The notes beneath the pieces were generated by a model. It saw only the letters and a list, made by a program, of their open reading frames with translations. It did no database searches and was not told the DNA's origin. 64,000 bases of DNA from Sphingomonas immobilis (GTDB lineage Bacteria; Pseudomonadota; Alphaproteobacteria; Sphingomonadales; Sphingomonadaceae), in the NCBI RefSeq assembly GCF_030580995.1, contig NZ_JAUQSZ010000009.1:62001-126000 (forward strand), in the 5' to 3' direction. This document shows positions 8,596-19,853 of this stretch, piece after piece. Both the position numbers and the translations under genes were made by a program. Position 1 is the stretch's first letter, and each line of letters begins with the position of its first letter.

Positions 8596-9018
8596 ATGGC
8601 GCGCAAGATCGACATCGAATCCCTTTGCAATGAAAAGGGCCTCCGTATCACCGAACAGCGCCGCGTCATCGCGCGCGTGCTTTCGGAAGCCGAGGATCAT
8701 CCCGACGTCGAGCGCGTCTATGAACGCGCCTCCGCAATCGATCCGGGCATCTCGATCGCCACCGTTTACCGCACGGTGCGGCTGTTCGAAGAGGCCGGGA
8801 TCCTCGATCGTCACGATTTCGGCGATGGCCGCTCGCGCTACGAGCCCGCGCCCGAGGCGCATCACGATCACCTGATCGAGGTCGAGACCGGCCGCGTGAT
8901 CGAATTCGTCGATCCCGAGCTCGAGCAGTTGCAGAAGGCGATCGCGGAACGTCTGGGTTTCCGCCTCGTCGATCACCGTATGGAGCTGTACGGCGTCGCC
9001 ATCGACCGCAAGAACTGA
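8596..9018 (+). CDS. fur: Fur-family metalloregulator (Fur/Mur type)
   Basis: 140 residues with an N-terminal winged helix (LRITEQRRVIARVL, ISIATVYRTVRLFEEAGIL) and a C-terminal dimerisation and metal domain with HHDHLIEVETGRVIEF. The CxxC pairs that form the structural zinc site in E. coli Fur are absent, which is usual for alphaproteobacterial Fur/Mur/Irr relatives, so the effector (iron or manganese) cannot be fixed from sequence. The HxH-rich metal site is intact. A Fur gene followed by an acyltransferase, miaB and phoH is a typical sphingomonad order. Confidence 0.92.
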   Translation: MARKIDIESLCNEKGLRITEQRRVIARVLSEAEDHPDVERVYERASAIDPGISIATVYRTVRLFEEAGILDRHDFGDGRSRYEPAPEAHHDHLIEVETGRVIEFVDPELEQLQKAIAERLGFRLVDHRMELYGVAIDRKN

Positions 9019-9079
9019 GGCGGCGGCGGGCCGCCCGCAGCCGATCACGCCGCTGGGCTGGTGCCGGATAGCTCTGCGC

Positions 9080-9871
9080 GTGTCCGGCCTTCTGCTTGCG
9101 TTGGTGCTGACGGTCCCGCTGCATTATCTCTGGCGGCTGTTCCGCCTCACGTCGCCCTGGCCCAAACTGTTCCTGGGGGCTGCCGCGCGCATCGTCGGCG
9201 CGCGTGTCGAGCGGATCGGCGTGCCGTTGAAGCGCGATGTCTTCTACATCGCCAACCACCTGAGCTGGATCGATATTCTCGCCATCGCCGGACAGAGCGG
9301 CACCGCCTTCGTCGCCAAGGAGGAGATCCGCGCCTCGCCGGTGGTCGGCTGGCTGGCGACGCTCAACCGCACGGTGTTCGTGAAGCGCGAGAACCGCCTC
9401 GGCGTCGCCGAACAGATCAACGAACTGCGCGATGCGCTGGCGGAAAACTGGTCGGTCACGGTTTTCCCGGAAGGCACGACGACCGACGGCCAGTCGCTGC
9501 TCCCCTTCAAGACGCCGATGCTGCGCGTGCTGGAGCCACCGCCGCCCGGCGTAATGGTGCAGCCGGTGCTGCTCGATTACGGCGACATGGGCGAGGAGAT
9601 CGGCTGGATCGGCGAGGAAGCGGGCATCGACAATGCCGGCCGCATCCTCTCGCGCCGCGGCAGCTTCCCGGTGCGCGTGCATTTCCTGGAGCCGTTCCAC
9701 CCGCGCGACTTCCCCGGCCGCAAGGCGATCGCCGCCGAAAGCCGGCGGCGGATAGAGGAGGCTTTGGTCACGGTGCTCGGCCACCCCTTGCGCGACTTCG
9801 CCTATGCGGTCGGCGCGGTGCGCTATGCGGCGAAACCGCAGCCACTGGCGGATTCGGGCCAATCGGACTAA
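9080..9871 (+). CDS. 1-acyl-sn-glycerol-3-phosphate acyltransferase (PlsC-like)
   Basis: 263 residues. The acyltransferase motif I HLSWID (H-x4-D) follows FYIAN, and motif III is FPEGTTTDG. An N-terminal hydrophobic segment ([15 protein letters not shown]) anchors it to the inner membrane. It probably acylates lysophosphatidic acid in phospholipid synthesis; ornithine-lipid acyltransferases share the motif and cannot be excluded. The start is GTG at 9080. miaB starts 10 bases after the stop, so the two are probably cotranscribed. Confidence 0.88.
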   Translation: MSGLLLALVLTVPLHYLWRLFRLTSPWPKLFLGAAARIVGARVERIGVPLKRDVFYIANHLSWIDILAIAGQSGTAFVAKEEIRASPVVGWLATLNRTVFVKRENRLGVAEQINELRDALAENWSVTVFPEGTTTDGQSLLPFKTPMLRVLEPPPPGVMVQPVLLDYGDMGEEIGWIGEEAGIDNAGRILSRRGSFPVRVHFLEPFHPRDFPGRKAIAAESRRRIEEALVTVLGHPLRDFAYAVGAVRYAAKPQPLADSGQSD

Positions 9872-9881
9872 GGGCGCGGCG

Positions 9882-11240
9882 ATGAAATCCGCTCCCAAGA
9901 CATTCCACGTCAAGTCGTTCGGCTGCCAGATGAACGTCTATGACGGCGATCGCATGGCCGAATTGATGAGCGCTGAAGGGCTCGTCGCGACCGACGATGC
10001 CCATGCCGCCGATCTCGTCGTGCTCAACACCTGTCACATTCGCGAGAAGGCGACCGAGAAGGTCTATTCGGACATCGGCCGCATCCGCAAGGAAGCGGGG
10101 AAGCGCGGCGGCGATCCGATGATCGCGGTGGCAGGCTGCGTCGCGCAGGCCGAAGGTGTGGAGATCGTGCGGCGCGCGAAGGTCGATGTCGTGGTCGGCC
10201 CGCAGGCGTATCACAACCTTCCCGGCCTCGTCGCCAGGGCCGCCACGGGCACGTCCGCGCTCGACACCGACATGCCGGTCGATCTCAAGTTCGGCCATCT
10301 GCCCGCGCGCCGCCGCGTCTCACCCAGCACTTTCCTGACGGTGCAGGAAGGCTGCGACAAATTCTGCACTTATTGTGTCGTGCCTTATACGCGCGGCGCC
10401 GAAGTCTCGCGCGGGCGCGCGCAGATCGTCGACGAGGCGAAGGCGCTGGTCGATGCCGGCGCGCGCGAACTCACGTTGCTCGGCCAGAACGTCAATGCGT
10501 GGGAGGATGATGGCAAGGGTCTGCACGACCTGATCGCCGACCTCGCCGATATCCCCGCCCTCGCCCGCATCCGCTACACGACGAGCCATCCCAACGACAT
10601 GGCCCAGGGCCTGATCGAGGCGCACCGCGATATATCGAAGTTGATGCCCTTCCTGCACCTCCCCGTGCAATCGGGCAGCGACCGCGTCCTCAAGGCGATG
10701 AACCGCAGCCACAGCCGCGACAGCTACCTCCGCCTGCTCGACCGCGTCCGCGCGGTGCGGCCCGACATCGCGCTGTCGGGCGATTTCATCGTCGGCTTCC
10801 CCGGCGAGACCGAACAGGATTTCGCCGAGACGCTCAGCCTGGTCGATGCGGTCGGTTACGCGCAGGCGTTCAGCTTCAAATATTCGCCGCGCCCCGGCAC
10901 CCCCGCCGCGAGCATGACCGATCAGATCGCGCCCGAGGTGATGGACGAGCGCCTCCAGCGCCTGCAGGAAGCGCTCAACCGCGATCAGGCCGCCTTCAAC
11001 GCCGCCACCGTCGGGCGGACGTGCGATGTGCTGATCGAGCGCAAGGGCAAGCTGCCCGGCCAGTTCCTCGGCAAGAGCCCGTGGCTCCATTCGGTGCATA
11101 TCGTCGGCGATCTCGCGATCGGCGATCTCGTGTCGGTCGAGATCACGGCGGCCGGGCCCAATTCGGTCACCGGCGTGCCCAAAAGCGGCCATGAGCCGCT
11201 GCGAGAGAGCGCGCATGAACGTAACCGCGCCGCCGCGTAA
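9882..11240 (+). CDS. miaB: MiaB, tRNA-2-methylthio-N6-isopentenyladenosine-37 methylthiotransferase
   Basis: 452 residues of the radical-SAM methylthiotransferase family. The N-terminal UPF0004 domain contributes cysteines C15, C51 and C86 ([24 protein letters not shown]) for the auxiliary cluster. The radical-SAM motif is C158-x3-C162-x2-C165 in [19 protein letters not shown]-terminal TRAM domain ends the protein. It methylthiolates adenosine 37 of tRNAs reading UNN codons. The ATG at 9882 follows the acyltransferase closely. The 3' end overlaps a small ORF on the same strand. Confidence 0.97.
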   Translation: MKSAPKTFHVKSFGCQMNVYDGDRMAELMSAEGLVATDDAHAADLVVLNTCHIREKATEKVYSDIGRIRKEAGKRGGDPMIAVAGCVAQAEGVEIVRRAKVDVVVGPQAYHNLPGLVARAATGTSALDTDMPVDLKFGHLPARRRVSPSTFLTVQEGCDKFCTYCVVPYTRGAEVSRGRAQIVDEAKALVDAGARELTLLGQNVNAWEDDGKGLHDLIADLADIPALARIRYTTSHPNDMAQGLIEAHRDISKLMPFLHLPVQSGSDRVLKAMNRSHSRDSYLRLLDRVRAVRPDIALSGDFIVGFPGETEQDFAETLSLVDAVGYAQAFSFKYSPRPGTPAASMTDQIAPEVMDERLQRLQEALNRDQAAFNAATVGRTCDVLIERKGKLPGQFLGKSPWLHSVHIVGDLAIGDLVSVEITAAGPNSVTGVPKSGHEPLRESAHERNRAAA

Positions 11241-11388
11241 CGGAACCGAGATCGTGCTCCCGGATCCCCTCGACGAACACCGCCCGGTGAAGTGGAAGCG
11301 CAATCCGATCGGCCTCTGGATCTATGCCGGCATGGGTGCGGTGCGGATCATCCTCTCGGGGCTCTCGATCCTCATCATCCGGCGCTGA
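11215..11388 (+). CDS. Small hypothetical membrane protein
   Basis: A possible 57-residue protein that overlaps the last 26 bases of miaB in another frame. It has a hydrophilic start ([18 protein letters not shown]), a basic patch (VKWKRNP) and one strong transmembrane helix (about residues 31-55, ending [13 protein letters not shown]). The basic-then-hydrophobic profile is protein-like and not what a random shadow frame of GC-rich DNA usually gives, but no family is recognised. An in-frame ATG at 11191 is an alternative. Confidence 0.45.
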   Translation: MNVTAPPRNGTEIVLPDPLDEHRPVKWKRNPIGLWIYAGMGAVRIILSGLSILIIRR

Positions 11389-11551
11389 CGAAAAAGATTT
11401 CGCGCCCCCTGTCGCTGCGCCGCGCGATCTGCCAAACTCCCGGGCGGATGCAGCGCAACCGCCTTCTTCCGCGATTTCCTCCGGCGCCCGCTCGCCGTGA
11501 CGGGCCCCGGCGTTCGCTGCACCCTTCCGTCCTCCGTAGCGAAGGAATTGC

Positions 11552-12550
11552 ATGAGCCGTAAGCCCGTCCCCGCCCAGGCCGGTGAGCGCAGCCGCGCCG
11601 AGGTCGTGTTCGAACGCCCGCAGCTGATGGCGCAGCTGTTCGGCGAGTTCGACCAGAACCTGCTGCTGCTCGAGAACCGGCTCGGCGTGTATATCACCGC
11701 GCGCGGCAACCGCGTCGGGCTGGAGGGACGCGCCGAATCGGTAGCGGCTGCGCGCGACGTGCTGACCGGGCTCTACAACCGCATCATGCGCGGCGAGGTG
11801 GTCGATCAGGGGCTGGTCGAGGCGGTGATCGCAATGTCGGCCGAACCGACGCTCACCGGCATCATCAGCGCGGAGGCGAGCGCCCCGCCGCAGATCATGA
11901 TTCGCACGCGCAAGAAAACGATCGTGCCGAGGACGGTGGCGCAGGCGCATTATATGCGTGAGCTGCTCAATCACGATATCATCTTTGCGCTGGGGCCGGC
12001 GGGGACGGGCAAGACCTATATCGCCGTCGCGCAGGCGGTCGCGCAGCTCATCACCGGCAGCATCCAGCGGCTGATCCTGTCGCGGCCGGCGGTGGAGGCG
12101 GGCGAGAAGCTCGGCTTCCTGCCCGGCGACATGAAGGAGAAGGTCGATCCGTATCTGCGCCCGCTCTACGACGCGCTGAACGACTGCCTGCCCGCCGAGC
12201 AGGTCGAGCGCCGCATCGCGTCGGGCGAGATCGAGATCGCGCCGATCGCCTTCATGCGCGGCCGCACGCTGGCCGACGCCTTCATCATCCTCGACGAGGC
12301 GCAGAACACCACGCCCGCGCAGATGAAGATGTTCCTCACCCGCTTCGGCGAGAACAGCCGCATGGTGATCTGCGGCGACCCCAAGCAGACCGACCTGCCC
12401 GGCGGCATGGGCGCGAGCGGCCTGAACGACGCGGTCGGCCGGCTGGAAGGCGTCGAGGGCCTTTCGATCTGCCGCTTCGGCAGCGGCGACGTGGTGCGCC
12501 ACCCGATCGTCGGGCGCATCGTCGAGGCGTATGAGGGTACGGATGCTTGA
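11552..12550 (+). CDS. PhoH-family ATPase (YbeZ-like)
   Basis: 332 residues with a Walker A GPAGTGKT (residues 148-155) and Walker B FIILDEAQ, then [21 protein letters not shown]. The N-terminal ~110 residues are the KH-like region found in YbeZ. YbeZ works with YbeY in rRNA processing and ribosome quality control, and the ybeY gene overlaps the 3' end here by eight bases, which supports this over the phosphate-starvation PhoH name. The ATG at 11552 has GAAGGA six bases upstream. Confidence 0.94.
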   Translation: MSRKPVPAQAGERSRAEVVFERPQLMAQLFGEFDQNLLLLENRLGVYITARGNRVGLEGRAESVAAARDVLTGLYNRIMRGEVVDQGLVEAVIAMSAEPTLTGIISAEASAPPQIMIRTRKKTIVPRTVAQAHYMRELLNHDIIFALGPAGTGKTYIAVAQAVAQLITGSIQRLILSRPAVEAGEKLGFLPGDMKEKVDPYLRPLYDALNDCLPAEQVERRIASGEIEIAPIAFMRGRTLADAFIILDEAQNTTPAQMKMFLTRFGENSRMVICGDPKQTDLPGGMGASGLNDAVGRLEGVEGLSICRFGSGDVVRHPIVGRIVEAYEGTDA

Positions 12551-13052
12551 GATCGCCCTGTCGCGCGAGGACGTCTGGCCCGATCTCGACTGGGATGCGC
12601 TCGCCTTGCGCGCCGCCACCGCCGCCATCACGCGCACGCCGCAGGGCGAGATCCTGCGTGCCGCCGCGCTGTTCGAAGTGTCGGTGCGGCTCACCACCGA
12701 CGACGAGGTGCAGGTGCTCAACCGGCAGTATCGCCAGAAGGACAAGCCGACCAACGTCCTCAGCTTCCCGATGGTGCAGGCCGATCTGCTCGACACGATC
12801 GGGCAGAACAGCGACGACGGCGAGGTGCTGCTCGGCGATATCGTCCTCGCCCACGGCGTCTGCGAACGCGAGGCGGTGGAGCGCGGCATCGCGATTACCG
12901 ATCACGCCACGCATTTGATCGTGCATGGCGTGCTGCATTTGCTAGGCTATGATCATATGGCCGACGGCGAAGCCGAGGCGATGGAGGCGATCGAGACCGA
13001 TACGCTGACCTCGCTGGGGCTCGCCGACCCGTATCTTATTCGAGAGGACTGA
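12543..13052 (+). CDS. ybeY: YbeY, rRNA maturation endoribonuclease
   Basis: 169 residues. The zinc-binding motif HGVLHLLGYDH supplies H128, H132 and H138, and the conserved KPTNVLSFP precedes it. YbeY takes part in 16S rRNA 3'-end maturation and 70S quality control. The ATG at 12543 is preferred to the one at 12531 because GAGGG lies just upstream of it. The overlap with phoH and the 10-bp gap to the CBS-domain gene indicate one operon. Confidence 0.95.
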   Translation: MLEIALSREDVWPDLDWDALALRAATAAITRTPQGEILRAAALFEVSVRLTTDDEVQVLNRQYRQKDKPTNVLSFPMVQADLLDTIGQNSDDGEVLLGDIVLAHGVCEREAVERGIAITDHATHLIVHGVLHLLGYDHMADGEAEAMEAIETDTLTSLGLADPYLIRED

Positions 13053-13062
13053 AACCGCCATT

Positions 13063-13998
13063 ATGCCCGAGGGCCCCAGTAGCAGCGCGACGACGGCGCA
13101 TTCTACCACCACCGGCAGCCATTCCGCCGACGCCCAGGAGGGCGGGATATGGCGCAACCTGAAGGCGATGATCTTCGGCGATCCCGGCGACGAATCGCTC
13201 CGCGCGCAGCTCGAGGAAGTGATCGACGCGCATGAGGACGATCCCGCCCCCGACGCCAAGGGCGACCTTTCCCAGCTCGAGCGTCAGATGGTGCGCAACC
13301 TCCTGCATTTCGGCGAGCGCGACGCGGGCGACGTGGGCGTGCCGCGCGCCGACATCGTCGCGGTGGAGGAAGCGACGAGCTTCGCCGACCTCGTGCAACT
13401 CTTCGCCGACGCGGGGCACAGCCGCATCCCGGTCTACAAGGAGAAGCTCGATACGATCATCGGCATGGTCCACATCAAGGACGTGTTCAACATCCTCGCG
13501 ACCGGCGCGCCGCACCCGGACAGCATCGCCGGGCTGATCCGCGAGCCGCTCTACGTGCCGATGTCGCGCGGGGCGCTCGATCTGCTGGCGGACATGCGCA
13601 CGAAGCGCGTCCACCTCGCCGTGGTGCTCGACGAATATTTCGGCACCGAGGGGCTCGTTACGATCGAGGATCTGATCGAGGAGATCGTCGGCGATATCGA
13701 GGACGAGCATGACGACGCGCCCGAGGCGCTGATCGTGCCGATCGATGGCGGCGGCTGGCAGGTCGACGCGCGTGCGGAGCTGGAAGATGTCGGCGAGGTG
13801 ATCGACCCGCGCCTGGCCGAAGTCGACGGCGACATCGACACGATCGGCGGCCTGGCGGCGGTGCTGGCGGGGCACGTCCCCGAAGTCGGCGAGTGTATCG
13901 CCCACCCCAGCGGCTGGACGATCGAGATCGCCGCCGCCGATACGCGCCGCGTGCTGGCGCTGCGGCTGCATCCTCCCAGGCCGGAGCCGGAGGAATAA
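13063..13998 (+). CDS. CorC/HlyC-family CBS-domain protein
   Basis: 311 residues. After a low-complexity N terminus come two CBS domains (about residues 100-220; GHSRIPVYKEKLDTIIGMVH is typical) and a C-terminal CorC_HlyC domain with DEYFGTEGLVTIEDLIEEIV. The family includes CorC, a partner in magnesium and cobalt export. The protein has no transmembrane DUF21 domain, as in E. coli CorC. In many relatives lnt follows this gene; here the next gene is convergent, so the operon ends. Confidence 0.92.
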   Translation: MPEGPSSSATTAHSTTTGSHSADAQEGGIWRNLKAMIFGDPGDESLRAQLEEVIDAHEDDPAPDAKGDLSQLERQMVRNLLHFGERDAGDVGVPRADIVAVEEATSFADLVQLFADAGHSRIPVYKEKLDTIIGMVHIKDVFNILATGAPHPDSIAGLIREPLYVPMSRGALDLLADMRTKRVHLAVVLDEYFGTEGLVTIEDLIEEIVGDIEDEHDDAPEALIVPIDGGGWQVDARAELEDVGEVIDPRLAEVDGDIDTIGGLAAVLAGHVPEVGECIAHPSGWTIEIAAADTRRVLALRLHPPRPEPEE

Positions 13999-14001
13999 GC
14001 G

Positions 14002-14694
14002 TCATTCCGGTGCGGCGTCACCGTTGACGAGCGCCGCCACCCGCAGGCGGGGGAACACCGCCTCCAGCGGTTTGGTGTCGGGCAGGACATAGACGTACCC
14101 GCCCCTGCGCTGGAACAGCGGCCGCAGTTTCGTGCCGTAGAACACCTTGGGCACGTTGATGCAGCCGAAGGTGATGCGATTGTCGTCGGGCGTCGGCGAC
14201 AGCATTCGTTCGCGGCGGCGGTCCTTCTTCTTACTGTCTGGCGGAATCGGGTGGAGCGCCACCGACGTGGCGTAGTCGACCCAGAGGATCCGTTCCTTGC
14301 CGAAGGCCAGGCCGAACTTGGCAAGGAAGCGGCCAGCCGGCGTGGTCTTTTCGGCCGGGCCGATCTCGGCGAGCTTCTTGCTGCCGATGCCGGGGCTGGC
14401 ATCGTCGCCCACGGCGACGCCGATCAGCACCGGCACGACGGCGATCGGTTTCGCCTTCGCGTCGAACAGGAAGAGAGCGGCGTTCTTCTTGTCGACGATG
14501 GCATAGGGCAAGGCGCGATTGTCCCCCGATGCCGCGACCCAATCGGCGACGCGCAGCGCCTCCGCCGAAGGGAGGATCGCGGTGCCGTCGCGCGCCGCCG
14601 CGACCGGCGCGGGTTTCGGGGACGTAGTGCGCGGACGCTCCGCAGCCGGAGTGGCCAGCGCGAGGCCGGCGAGCGCCAGCAGGACATGGATCAT
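14002..14694 (-). CDS. L,D-transpeptidase-like (YkuD-fold) secreted protein with diverged active site
   Basis: 230 residues with a short signal peptide (MIHVLLALAGLALATPA). The central part resembles an L,D-transpeptidase: PAEKTTPAGRF, then HPIPPD, then ITFGCINVP carrying the candidate catalytic cysteine. The canonical motif is (S/T)HGC(I/V)R; here the histidine before GC and the arginine after it are replaced (F and N), so activity is uncertain. It could act on peptidoglycan cross-links in the periplasm. It is convergent with the CorC-like gene, with three bases between the stops. No clear Shine-Dalgarno was seen. Confidence 0.75.
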   Translation of the reverse strand: MIHVLLALAGLALATPAAERPRTTSPKPAPVAAARDGTAILPSAEALRVADWVAASGDNRALPYAIVDKKNAALFLFDAKAKPIAVVPVLIGVAVGDDASPGIGSKKLAEIGPAEKTTPAGRFLAKFGLAFGKERILWVDYATSVALHPIPPDSKKKDRRRERMLSPTPDDNRITFGCINVPKVFYGTKLRPLFQRRGGYVYVLPDTKPLEAVFPRLRVAALVNGDAAPE

Positions 14695-14713
14695 CGGATC
14701 GGACGCTCAACAA

Positions 14714-14746
14714 GCAACGGCCGCCGCGGGATGCGACGGCCGTTGC
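14714..14746. terminator. Hairpin between the lipoprotein and L,D-transpeptidase-like genes
   Basis: A perfect 10-bp inverted repeat (GCAACGGCCG at 14714-14723, CGGCCGTTGC at 14737-14746) with a 13-base loop. It lies downstream of the minus-strand lipoprotein gene and upstream of the minus-strand transpeptidase-like gene. No good T-run follows on the minus strand, so it may be a weak or factor-dependent terminator. Confidence 0.45.
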
Positions 14747-14759
14747 GGCATATCACCCT

Positions 14760-14795
14760 GGATTCAGGACGGAATGGGGATTCAGGACGGAATGG
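14760..14795. repeat. Perfect tandem duplication of an 18-bp unit
   Basis: GGATTCAGGACGGAATGG occurs twice back to back (14760-14777 and 14778-14795) just downstream of the lipoprotein stop. It is a two-copy tandem repeat in non-coding DNA and may be length-variable between strains. No function is visible. Confidence 0.85.
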
Positions 14796-14805
14796 CCGTG
14801 CGCGA

Positions 14806-15111
14806 TCAATTGCGCGGGCGCTTCCGGCGCGATTCCTGCGCCGCCAGCCGCTGCTCCACGCCGTCCACACGACCGTTGAGCTGATCGAGCCGCTGGTTGC
14901 TGTTCTGCAACTGACCCGATGCGGCCTGCGCCTCCGCCAGCGCCTGCTTCGCGGTGCCGTCCGTCACCTGCAACCGCTGTTCCAGCGCATCGACGCGCTG
15001 GCTCACCGGAGCGATCTGTTCCCGCACATAGGATTTGGAGGCGCAGCCGCCGAGGCCGACGGCGCCCGCGAGAATCACAAGGGCGGGCGCAAATTTTACG
15101 GATGGCGACAT
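14806..15111 (-). CDS. Small outer-membrane lipoprotein with coiled coil
   Basis: 101 residues. A lipoprotein signal peptide (KFAPALVILAGAVGLGGC) ends at a lipobox with the lipidated cysteine in GLGGCAS. After SKSYVREQI the rest is a predicted coiled coil with repeated QRVDALEQRL, NQRLDQLNGRVDGVEQRL heptads and a basic end (ESRRKRPRN). This resembles Lpp/Pcp-like or porin-associated periplasmic coiled-coil lipoproteins, so an envelope-spacing role is plausible but not shown. The ATG at 15111 has AGGAAG upstream. The basic C-terminal tail could contact peptidoglycan or LPS; that is inference. Confidence 0.78.
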   Translation of the reverse strand: MSPSVKFAPALVILAGAVGLGGCASKSYVREQIAPVSQRVDALEQRLQVTDGTAKQALAEAQAASGQLQNSNQRLDQLNGRVDGVEQRLAAQESRRKRPRN

Positions 15112-15239
15112 CGCGTTTCTTCCTATCGTTAAGCAACTGCGCGGAAACGAAGCCGAGCGTCGCGGCACCGACAATCCGATTCTGTCCGGTCGTGCATCTT
15201 CCCGGATCAGCCGATGCCGTTTCGGGCCGCCCGCCGGGG

Positions 15240-15827
15240 TCAGCGCGCGCCGGATCGCCGCTTTGCGTCGGGGGAGAAAGGATCCCTGGGAATACCCTCC
15301 TCCCGGACCTTTCCGGCAGTGGGTCCGGGCTGGCGCATGGCGAGGCAGCGGCGCAATTCGGCCATCGCCGCGCCGCTGCCGTCGAGGTTCAGCCGCTCGA
15401 CCGGGATGTCGCCGCGATCGACGCGCAGAAAGGTGGAAGCGGCGAAATAGACGGGAAACTTCGCCTCGAAATTCGTGACGAACCCCTGCTTGCCGTCCGA
15501 CACGATGCCGATCGCGAAGTGCTTTGCATAGCCGCCGCGCGAGAGGCGGAAATCGAGCTTGAGCCGGTCACGCGACGCGATCGACCAGTTGGCATTGAGC
15601 AGGGTCAGATGATTGGTGCCGTCGGTATCGATGCCGAACAGCAATGTGGTGCCGCCGGGGCGCTGATAGGTTCTGGAGAGGAAGCAGCCGTTGCCGTCCG
15701 CGCTCGCGGCGACGGTCCAGTCGCCGACCTCGCGCGCCGGATAGCGTTGCGCGGCGGCGGGCGCGCCCGCGAACAGCACGGCGGCGAGGGCGAAAGCGGC
15801 GGGCAGTTTGGGAACAGGCATCGGCAT
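15240..15827 (-). CDS. Hypothetical secreted protein
   Basis: 195 residues with a clear signal peptide (PKLPAAFALAAVLFAGAPAAAQ, cleavage after AAA/Q). The mature part has VGDWTVAASADGNGCFLSR near its start and a second cysteine in LRRCLAMRQPG, possibly one disulfide. No catalytic motif is recognised. The ATG at 15827 is used; another at 15821 is equivalent. It is transcribed divergently from katG across a 154-bp gap. Confidence 0.7.
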   Translation of the reverse strand: MPMPVPKLPAAFALAAVLFAGAPAAAQRYPAREVGDWTVAASADGNGCFLSRTYQRPGGTTLLFGIDTDGTNHLTLLNANWSIASRDRLKLDFRLSRGGYAKHFAIGIVSDGKQGFVTNFEAKFPVYFAASTFLRVDRGDIPVERLNLDGSGAAMAELRRCLAMRQPGPTAGKVREEGIPRDPFSPDAKRRSGAR

Positions 15828-15930
15828 CGGTCGACAACGATCCTGACGTGTACGGGTGCCATGCGCAACGCTCCCGTCGTCAATCAGCCAATCGATCACT
15901 ATCGGCGATTTAATGTGTTTTCCCGATTGA

Positions 15931-18144
<2,214 letters not shown>

Positions 18145-18167
18145 GGGCGTTTACGATCGCGACGGGG

Positions 18168-18196
18168 CCGCCGGCAGCGATGCCGGCGGTCTTTTC
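18168..18196 (+). terminator. Intrinsic terminator after katG
   Basis: A 9-bp stem (CCGCCGGCA at 18168-18176, TGCCGGCGG at 18181-18189) closes a GCGA tetraloop and is followed by TCTTTTC. It is 24 bases after the katG stop. Confidence 0.85.
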
Positions 18197-18256
18197 GTGT
18201 TCGGATGATACAGAATAACCTTTCGCTCGACCGCCCGCGCCCCTACCTTGGCGGGC

Positions 18257-19597
18257 ATGCGCAAACACATCCTCATCGTCCTCGGCATCTTCATCGTCGC
18301 CGGCGCGGCTTTCTATTACTGGGCGAGCCGGCCCGATATCGCCAAGCTCCCCGCCGATGCGGTGACGGGCAAGCGGCCGAAGATCACGCAGGCGCGCTAC
18401 CAGAATTTCCCGACGATCGGCATCGCCAAGCCGGTCGGCTGGGGCGGTGCGAAGCCGACCGCGGCGGCGGGGTTGCAGGTCAACGCCTTCGCCAGCGGGC
18501 TCGATCACCCGCGCTGGATCTACCGCCTGCCCAATGGTGACGTGCTGGTCGCGGAGACCAACTCGCCGCCGCGCCAGGTGCGCGGCGTGACCGACTGGGT
18601 GATGGGCCTGTTCCTCAGTCAGGCGGGCGCGAACACGCCCTCCGCCAACCGCATCACCCTGCTGCGCGATGCCGACGGTGACGGCGTGGCGGAAACGAAA
18701 ACGGTGCTGATCGGCGGGCTCAACTCGCCGCTCGGCATGGCGCTGACGGGGGGCTATCTCTACATCGCCAACACCGATGCGCTGGTGCGCGTGCCCTTCA
18801 CGCCCGGCCAGACGAAGATCACCGCCAGGCCCGAGACCGTCGTCACCTATCCCGGCGGCGGCAATCACTGGGGGCGCGGCCTGCTGGCGGCCCCCGACGG
18901 CAGTTCGCTCTACGTCTCGGTCGGGTCGTCGTCGAACATCGCGGAAGGCGAGATCGAGCCCGACGCGACGATCCCGGAGGAAAAGAACCGCGCCAACATC
19001 CTGCAGGTCGATTCCGTCCACAAGGCGGCGCGCGTCTATGCCGGCGGTCTGCGCAATCCGCAGGGGCTCGCCTTCAATCCGCAGTCGGGCGGGCTGTGGA
19101 CCGTCGTCAACGAGCGCGACATGATGGGTTCCGATCTCGCGCCCGATTACATGACGCAGATCGAGCTCGGCGATCACTTCGGCTGGCCCTGGTATTATTG
19201 GGGCGGCTATCCCGATGCGCGCGTGAAGCCCCAGAACCCCGCGCTGCAGGAATATGCGAAGCGGCCGGACTATGCGCTCGGCGCGCATGTCGCCGCGCTC
19301 GGCCTCGCCTTCGCGAACGATGCGAAGCTCGGGCCGAATTTCGCCAACGGCGCCTTCGTCGGTGAGCATGGCTCGTGGAACCGCAAGCCGCTGACCGGCT
19401 ACAAGGTCGTCTATATCCCCTTCGCCGCCGACGGTTTCCCGGTGAAGGGCGCACGGCCCGTCGATCTGCTCACCGGTTTCCTCGACGCGAACGGCCAGGC
19501 GCGCGGGCGGCCGGTCGGCGTCGCGACGGACAAGACCGGCGGGCTGCTCGTCGCGGACGACGTCGGCAACGTGATCTGGCGGGTCAGCGCGAAATAG
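18257..19597 (+). CDS. Sorbosone-dehydrogenase-family PQQ-type beta-propeller protein
   Basis: 446 residues. An N-terminal membrane anchor (ILIVLGIFIVAGAAFYYW) is followed by a six-bladed propeller typical of the soluble glucose/sorbosone dehydrogenase superfamily: GLDHPRWIYRLPNGDVLVAE, GGGNHWGRGL, AGGLRNPQGLAFNP, VNERDMMGSDLAPDYM, GEHGSWNRKPLTGYKV and a terminal LLVADDVGNVIWRV. These proteins are periplasmic quinoprotein-like dehydrogenases, but substrate and PQQ dependence are unproven for most members. The ATG at 18257 is preferred to a TTG at 18248. Single gene, with hairpins on both sides. Confidence 0.85.
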   Translation: MRKHILIVLGIFIVAGAAFYYWASRPDIAKLPADAVTGKRPKITQARYQNFPTIGIAKPVGWGGAKPTAAAGLQVNAFASGLDHPRWIYRLPNGDVLVAETNSPPRQVRGVTDWVMGLFLSQAGANTPSANRITLLRDADGDGVAETKTVLIGGLNSPLGMALTGGYLYIANTDALVRVPFTPGQTKITARPETVVTYPGGGNHWGRGLLAAPDGSSLYVSVGSSSNIAEGEIEPDATIPEEKNRANILQVDSVHKAARVYAGGLRNPQGLAFNPQSGGLWTVVNERDMMGSDLAPDYMTQIELGDHFGWPWYYWGGYPDARVKPQNPALQEYAKRPDYALGAHVAALGLAFANDAKLGPNFANGAFVGEHGSWNRKPLTGYKVVYIPFAADGFPVKGARPVDLLTGFLDANGQARGRPVGVATDKTGGLLVADDVGNVIWRVSAK

Positions 19598-19633
19598 GTC
19601 GATCCGCTCACGTGGACAGACCCTCGACATGAG

Positions 19634-19669
19634 ACGGGCCGCGGCGATCCCCCGATCGCCGCGGCCCGT
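19634..19669 (+). terminator. Strong GC-rich hairpin after the sorbosone-dehydrogenase-like gene
   Basis: A perfect 16-bp stem (arms 19634-19649 and 19654-19669) with a CCCC loop, 37 bases past the stop codon. A T-rich stretch (TTTT at about 19681) follows after 11 bases. Likely transcription termination. Confidence 0.75.
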
Positions 19670-19813
19670 ATTGGAACTGCTTTTCCCCCCGGAAACAGCA
19701 GCTCCGCCCCTACGCTTGTACACCCAGGCCGCTATTACCCGTCCCGTATCGGCACGGGCAATTGCGTATAAACCCTTAGTTTACGTTACAACCGAAACTA
19801 CCCATAGCGGGTA

Positions 19814-19842
19814 CATGGCCGAAGCGGACGTTTCCGGCCATG
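19814..19842. promoter_or_regulatory. Inverted repeat upstream of a winged-helix gene
   Basis: CATGGCCG (19814-19821) and CGGCCATG (19835-19842) form a perfect 8-bp dyad with a smaller CGGA/TCCG dyad inside the spacer. It ends 11 bases before the ATG at 19854 and touches the ribosome-binding region, so it could be an operator for autoregulation or a translation-control stem. The remaining DNA between 19670 and 19813 is relatively AT-rich and probably holds the promoter. Confidence 0.4.
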
Positions 19843-19853
19843 AGTGAGGTGTC

